Shown piece by piece: positions 60,734 to 64,000 of a stretch of DNA of 64,000 bases (its first letter is position 1; each line of letters opens with the position of its first letter). The notes below the pieces were generated by a model. That model saw only the letters and a program-made list of their open reading frames with translations, did no database searches and had not been told where the DNA came from. The DNA comes from Acidobacteriota bacterium (GTDB taxonomy: Bacteria > Acidobacteriota > Holophagae > Acanthopleuribacterales > Acanthopleuribacteraceae): positions 1 to 64,000 of the forward strand of contig JASJCB010000050.1 in the NCBI GenBank assembly GCA_030066195.1, given 5' to 3'. Position numbers and translations under genes: made by a program.

Positions 60734-63448
60734 TCAGGATCGGCGGAAAAGCGCAATGCCTCCGAACAGTCCGCCGCCGAAGAAAACCCCCTCGCCGAAG
60801 GCTTCCAGATAATGGAGCACCGATCGAGCCGTATTGGAGAAATTGGCGGTCAAAAAGGAATCGAAGTCGGGTAGGACCTGGAAGCTGGTAATCAATCCGG
60901 CCAGGCTGTCGGCCAGCAGCCGATGACCCGAGGCGACCAGACCCAAGGCCACCAACCCGCCCAGAAGGGCCGCGCCCGCGGGCGATCGCCAGGTGATGCC
61001 CGGATGATGTCCTCGCTCGGCCAGGGTTGCGCCTAAACAGGCGGCGGCGCCCATGGAAGCCGCCTCGGGAGCGCCGGTCAAGGACAATGCGCCCATGCCC
61101 ATCACGGTCTCGGAAATCGCGTTGGCGACAGTGGTAAAGACCACGCCGATAGCGCCCCCGCCCGCGGCCGCGCCGATCACCTGCCAGAGCCGACTATGTC
61201 GGTAGGCTATCGTGCCCACCGCGACCATGCCCGTGCTGACCGCAATACCGGCCAGGAACCCCGCAATCAGCCCCGACCCGGAAAAGGCGATGAGTACGGC
61301 GCGATGGTTGGAGGTAAGACCGGGTTGAAAATAGACGACCACGGCGCCCAGAATCAAGCCGATCGACAAACCGGCGAGAGAGGTGCCGACGGTGCCGCCG
61401 ACCACCTGGCGGCTTAATTCCGTCCAGTGGCGGCGCAAACGAACCCAGGCCAGGCAGACCACGATAAAAACCCCGACCACGGGCGACCGGCTCCACAGAC
61501 TGAAGCTGCCGCGATCATAGTCACGAATCATGGCCAGGCTGACCAGGTAGCGCCAACCGTGGTCCCGGAAGCCGCGTCGAGAACCACGCTCGGCCAGAAG
61601 ATCGGGGGTTTCCACGCCCCATTGTTGCGCCAGCAGAAGGCTCGCCTCCCGGCGGACGGCGATCACCGGATCATCCAGGGCGATCATGCGTAGGTCGTCC
61701 AATACGTCTTCGCGTTCCGCCAATTTAGCGGAGGCCACCGCAACTCTTCTTATTTCCGGGTCTGTTTCTTTGGTCGCCTGCCGCCACAGGTCCAAGAATC
61801 GAGGACAGGCGCGCGCCGCGGATTCGGGCACGGGGTCTCCGTGATGCAAGCAACTCTTGACGATCAGGGCTGCCGTCGGCTCGTCCAGGTAGGGCATATC
61901 GGTGCAGTCCAAGACAAGGCGGAGGCTTTCCCGGCTCATATGGAAGCCGTGGGCTTCATATGCTTCCATGGCCCGGCGCAGAACCTCGCGCACGCGCCGA
62001 CGGCGGCGCATGGCGTCGGTCATCCAACCGGAAACCGCGGGCACCAGGTATTCATGAACCAGGCAGACCACGCGTCGCCCGTCCTCTTTTCCGATATGAA
62101 GGACACGAGCCGAGGCCAGTTCCTCCAAGATGGGCGATAGATCCACGCCACCGGTTTCCGCGTGAACTTGCCGGATCAGCCAATCGACCGCGAGTACCCG
62201 GCGTTCGCTTTCCTCGGTAATCAACAGGGACATCGCCCGCCTGGCCGCACTCAGGTCAGCGGATGAAAACCGGCGTAACACACGGTCCAAATAGTCTTGG
62301 AGAATCCCGCCGGTACTGCCCAGACGGCGATAGGCTTCCAGGGTGAAAGCGCCGTCGGCGTCGCGACGATCGAAAAGCTGGTCACAGACGATTTGCAATG
62401 CTGGCAGGTCGACTCCCCCGGCCCCCGTAAGGTCGTCCAGAATACGATCCAAGAGACCTTCTTCAAAACGGCAACCCACCTTCAGGGCAGGCTCCGAGGC
62501 GGCCTGGCGGGCCTTGTCGCGGTCCAGTAACTCCAGGCGGAGTTCATGGTGGAAGATGTTGGGGTAGATTTCCTTGAACCGACTCATCTCGGCGAGATAA
62601 TCCTCTCGCAGGACAAAGCAGCAGTGAAGGCGGACGGCCAGGGGAGAATTGACCAGGTGGACCAGGGCTTGTTCCAGCGAGGCGGTACCGCCCTCACGAA
62701 TAAACCATTCCTCGAACTGGTCGCAGCATAGAAACAACTCGGGAACTACCGGCAATGCGGTCAGGGCCTCGGCCAGGCGTGCGGGTTCGCTTTCAGGGTC
62801 CATATCCAGGTATTCGGCGACGGCTCCGATCATAGCGGCATGGGGATCGCGACGACCCTGAACCCGACAGACCACATGGCCCGATGTACGCAGACGGGGC
62901 ACCATACCGGCAGCCAGAAAGGAGGATTTTCCCACTCCCGAACGACCGTAAACCAAAAAAGTGGGATGCGCGGCCAACTGCGAACAAACCGTCTCGATTT
63001 CGACATTTCGTCCCTGGAAATCGGCGGCGTCGTCCTCGCCGAAACTCTCCAGGAATTTGTAAGGCCGCTTGGGAAATATGGAAACCGGTGAGGAATCATC
63101 GGCTGCTTTTCGACGATGGTGAATGCGGGCCACAAATTGGTAACCACGTTTTGGCAGGGTTTTGATGTAACGCGGATTGCCCGCGCTGTCACCCAACTTT
63201 TTACGGATGTCCTTGATGCACTGGGTCAGGGCGGCATCGGTGACGTGAACATCGCCCCAGACGCGGTCAAACAATTCCTGTTTGCTGACCACGGTCCCCG
63301 CGGAGCCGGCCAGGATAATCAACACGTCCAGGTATTTGGCATTGAGGGCTACTTCGGAGCCGTTTCTGAGCAGAACCCGGTTACCTGTATCCAGGAAGAA
63401 ATCATCGAACCCGAGGCCGTTTCGATCCTGTATGGCGTTTGCGGTCAT
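60734..63448 (-). CDS. winged-helix / nSTAND NTPase / membrane protein
   Basis: A 904-aa multidomain protein. Residues 12-108 are an OmpR/PhoB-type winged helix (EVALNAKYLDVLIILAG, then QELFDRVWGDVHVTDAALTQ and RGYQFVARI). Residues 140 to about 480 are an nSTAND NTPase with Walker A GRSGVGKSS (168-176) and Walker B FLCCDQFEEWF (239-249), followed by a helical segment with a HEAT-like stretch (EIRRVAVASAKLAEREDVLD). The last 250 residues contain about six to eight hydrophobic segments. It therefore looks like a membrane-anchored transcription regulator of the ToxR/CadC kind with an ATP-driven switch inserted. Such fusions are typical of Acidobacteriota. Convergent with hslO; divergent from uppS. 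Confidence 0.85.
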   Translation of the reverse strand: MTANAIQDRNGLGFDDFFLDTGNRVLLRNGSEVALNAKYLDVLIILAGSAGTVVSKQELFDRVWGDVHVTDAALTQCIKDIRKKLGDSAGNPRYIKTLPKRGYQFVARIHHRRKAADDSSPVSIFPKRPYKFLESFGEDDAADFQGRNVEIETVCSQLAAHPTFLVYGRSGVGKSSFLAAGMVPRLRTSGHVVCRVQGRRDPHAAMIGAVAEYLDMDPESEPARLAEALTALPVVPELFLCCDQFEEWFIREGGTASLEQALVHLVNSPLAVRLHCCFVLREDYLAEMSRFKEIYPNIFHHELRLELLDRDKARQAASEPALKVGCRFEEGLLDRILDDLTGAGGVDLPALQIVCDQLFDRRDADGAFTLEAYRRLGSTGGILQDYLDRVLRRFSSADLSAARRAMSLLITEESERRVLAVDWLIRQVHAETGGVDLSPILEELASARVLHIGKEDGRRVVCLVHEYLVPAVSGWMTDAMRRRRRVREVLRRAMEAYEAHGFHMSRESLRLVLDCTDMPYLDEPTAALIVKSCLHHGDPVPESAARACPRFLDLWRQATKETDPEIRRVAVASAKLAEREDVLDDLRMIALDDPVIAVRREASLLLAQQWGVETPDLLAERGSRRGFRDHGWRYLVSLAMIRDYDRGSFSLWSRSPVVGVFIVVCLAWVRLRRHWTELSRQVVGGTVGTSLAGLSIGLILGAVVVYFQPGLTSNHRAVLIAFSGSGLIAGFLAGIAVSTGMVAVGTIAYRHSRLWQVIGAAAGGGAIGVVFTTVANAISETVMGMGALSLTGAPEAASMGAAACLGATLAERGHHPGITWRSPAGAALLGGLVALGLVASGHRLLADSLAGLITSFQVLPDFDSFLTANFSNTARSVLHYLEAFGEGVFFGGGLFGGIALFRRS

Positions 63449-63594
63449 GTAGCTGTCAACCCTTGTATCACCAGCGTTGCCGCACTACAGAATAACACAT
63501 CTCAGCTTTTTCTCACGGCCCTCTCATGTGTCCATGTCCAATCGGCGCTAAATTACAGGACAGCGCACGCGGAATAAATCGATTGGGAGTTACC

Positions 63595-64000
63595 ATGCCG
63601 GCAAATAAAGCAAATCACGTCGCTGTCATCATGGACGGAAACGGACGCTGGGCCAAAGCTCGCGGTTTGGATCGCACCGAGGGTCACAGACAGGGCGTGG
63701 AGGTTGCCGCCAAGGTGGTGGACGCCGCCATCGAGTTGGGTATCCAAAGCATCACCTTGTACGCCTTTTCCTGCGATAACTGGAAACGGCCGGAATCGGA
63801 AGTGAGCACATTGATGGGCCTGATGCACGAATTCCTGCTGGACGAAACGCCGCGTTGCCTGGAGAAGGGCGTACGCTTGAACGTTATCGGCCGGCGGGAT
63901 AGACTGCGCCCGGAAATACAGGATGCAATCGAGCGAGCGGAAGCCTTGACGGAAGGCCAGGATAAGCTGGTTGCCCGAGTGGCGATCGATTACTCGGCGA
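63595..64000 (+). CDS. uppS: isoprenyl transferase (undecaprenyl diphosphate synthase), partial
   Basis: The first 135 codons of a cis-prenyltransferase, cut by the window end. It begins MPANKANHVAVIMDGNGRWA with the catalytic Asp and diphosphate-binding loop (MDGNGRWAKARGL), then EGHRQGVEVAAKVVDAAIEL and ITLYAFSCDNWKRPESEVS, all diagnostic. It makes the C55 lipid carrier for peptidoglycan. GGGAG precedes ATG 63595. The missing C-terminus should contain RTSGE and the final basic motif. Confidence 0.93.
   Translation, partial: MPANKANHVAVIMDGNGRWAKARGLDRTEGHRQGVEVAAKVVDAAIELGIQSITLYAFSCDNWKRPESEVSTLMGLMHEFLLDETPRCLEKGVRLNVIGRRDRLRPEIQDAIERAEALTEGQDKLVARVAIDYSA

Noticed and set aside
1-64000. 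tRNA, rRNA or CRISPR arrays anywhere in the window
   Set aside because: Scanning for T-loop-like GGTTCGAATCC segments and regularly spaced repeats found none I could support.

Overview
The window is a contiguous piece of a moderately GC-rich Gram-negative bacterial chromosome. Several traits together point to Acidobacteriota, possibly a relative of Acanthopleuribacter. These are a Sigma70_ECF-type sigma factor next to a Ser/Thr kinase with TPRs, a winged-helix/nSTAND/membrane protein, a 6-bladed beta-propeller lipid-less secreted protein, a TonB-dependent receptor, a CocE-type esterase and frequent strong AGGAGG Shine-Dalgarno sites. The phylum call is an inference; no rRNA gene is present.

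Layout. 0-4.3 kb: rhomboid protease, secreted DJ-1/PfpI protein, small secreted protein, beta-propeller, an orphan Clp-like C-terminus and an unknown gene. 4.3-10.2 kb: an accessory stretch with three unrelated P-loop ATPases (AAA_14/DUF4143, KAP, and a truncated AAA-ATPase-like gene), short tandem repeats and palindromes. 10.3-26.5 kb: one long str-S10-spc-alpha ribosomal cluster (rpsL to rplQ) in canonical order. It lacks tuf, rpsN, adk, map, rpmJ and rpsD, has recognisable promoters before rpsL and infA, and a strong terminator after rplQ. 26.5-40.2 kb: metabolic genes. These are a glutamine amidotransferase, a CocE/NonD hydrolase, two divergent methyltransferases, a tightly coupled hisS-hutH-add operon, a TonB receptor and a PsiD-like phosphatidylserine-decarboxylase-family enzyme.

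40.3-57.2 kb: the most interesting part. Two giant tandem paralogous STAND NTPases are divergent from a CHAT (caspase-like) protease gene. Beyond that lies a minus-strand run of Ser/Thr kinase-TPR, a 35-residue glycine-rich peptide, a sigma region-2-only protein and an ECF-like sigma factor. The block is bounded by a 17-bp imperfect direct repeat (one mismatch), and a broken tyrosine integrase and an IS21-type istB relic lie at its right end. I read it as a decayed genomic island carrying a candidate signalling/conflict system: STAND sensors, CHAT protease effector and kinase-sigma control. The parts are recognisable families; the combination and its function are inference.

57.2-64 kb: a TPR-like gene, a GlmU-like acetyltransferase with a degenerate N-terminal half and fabI in one operon; hslO (Hsp33); a winged-helix/nSTAND/membrane protein; and the start of uppS, cut by the window end. 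I saw no tRNA, rRNA or CRISPR array.
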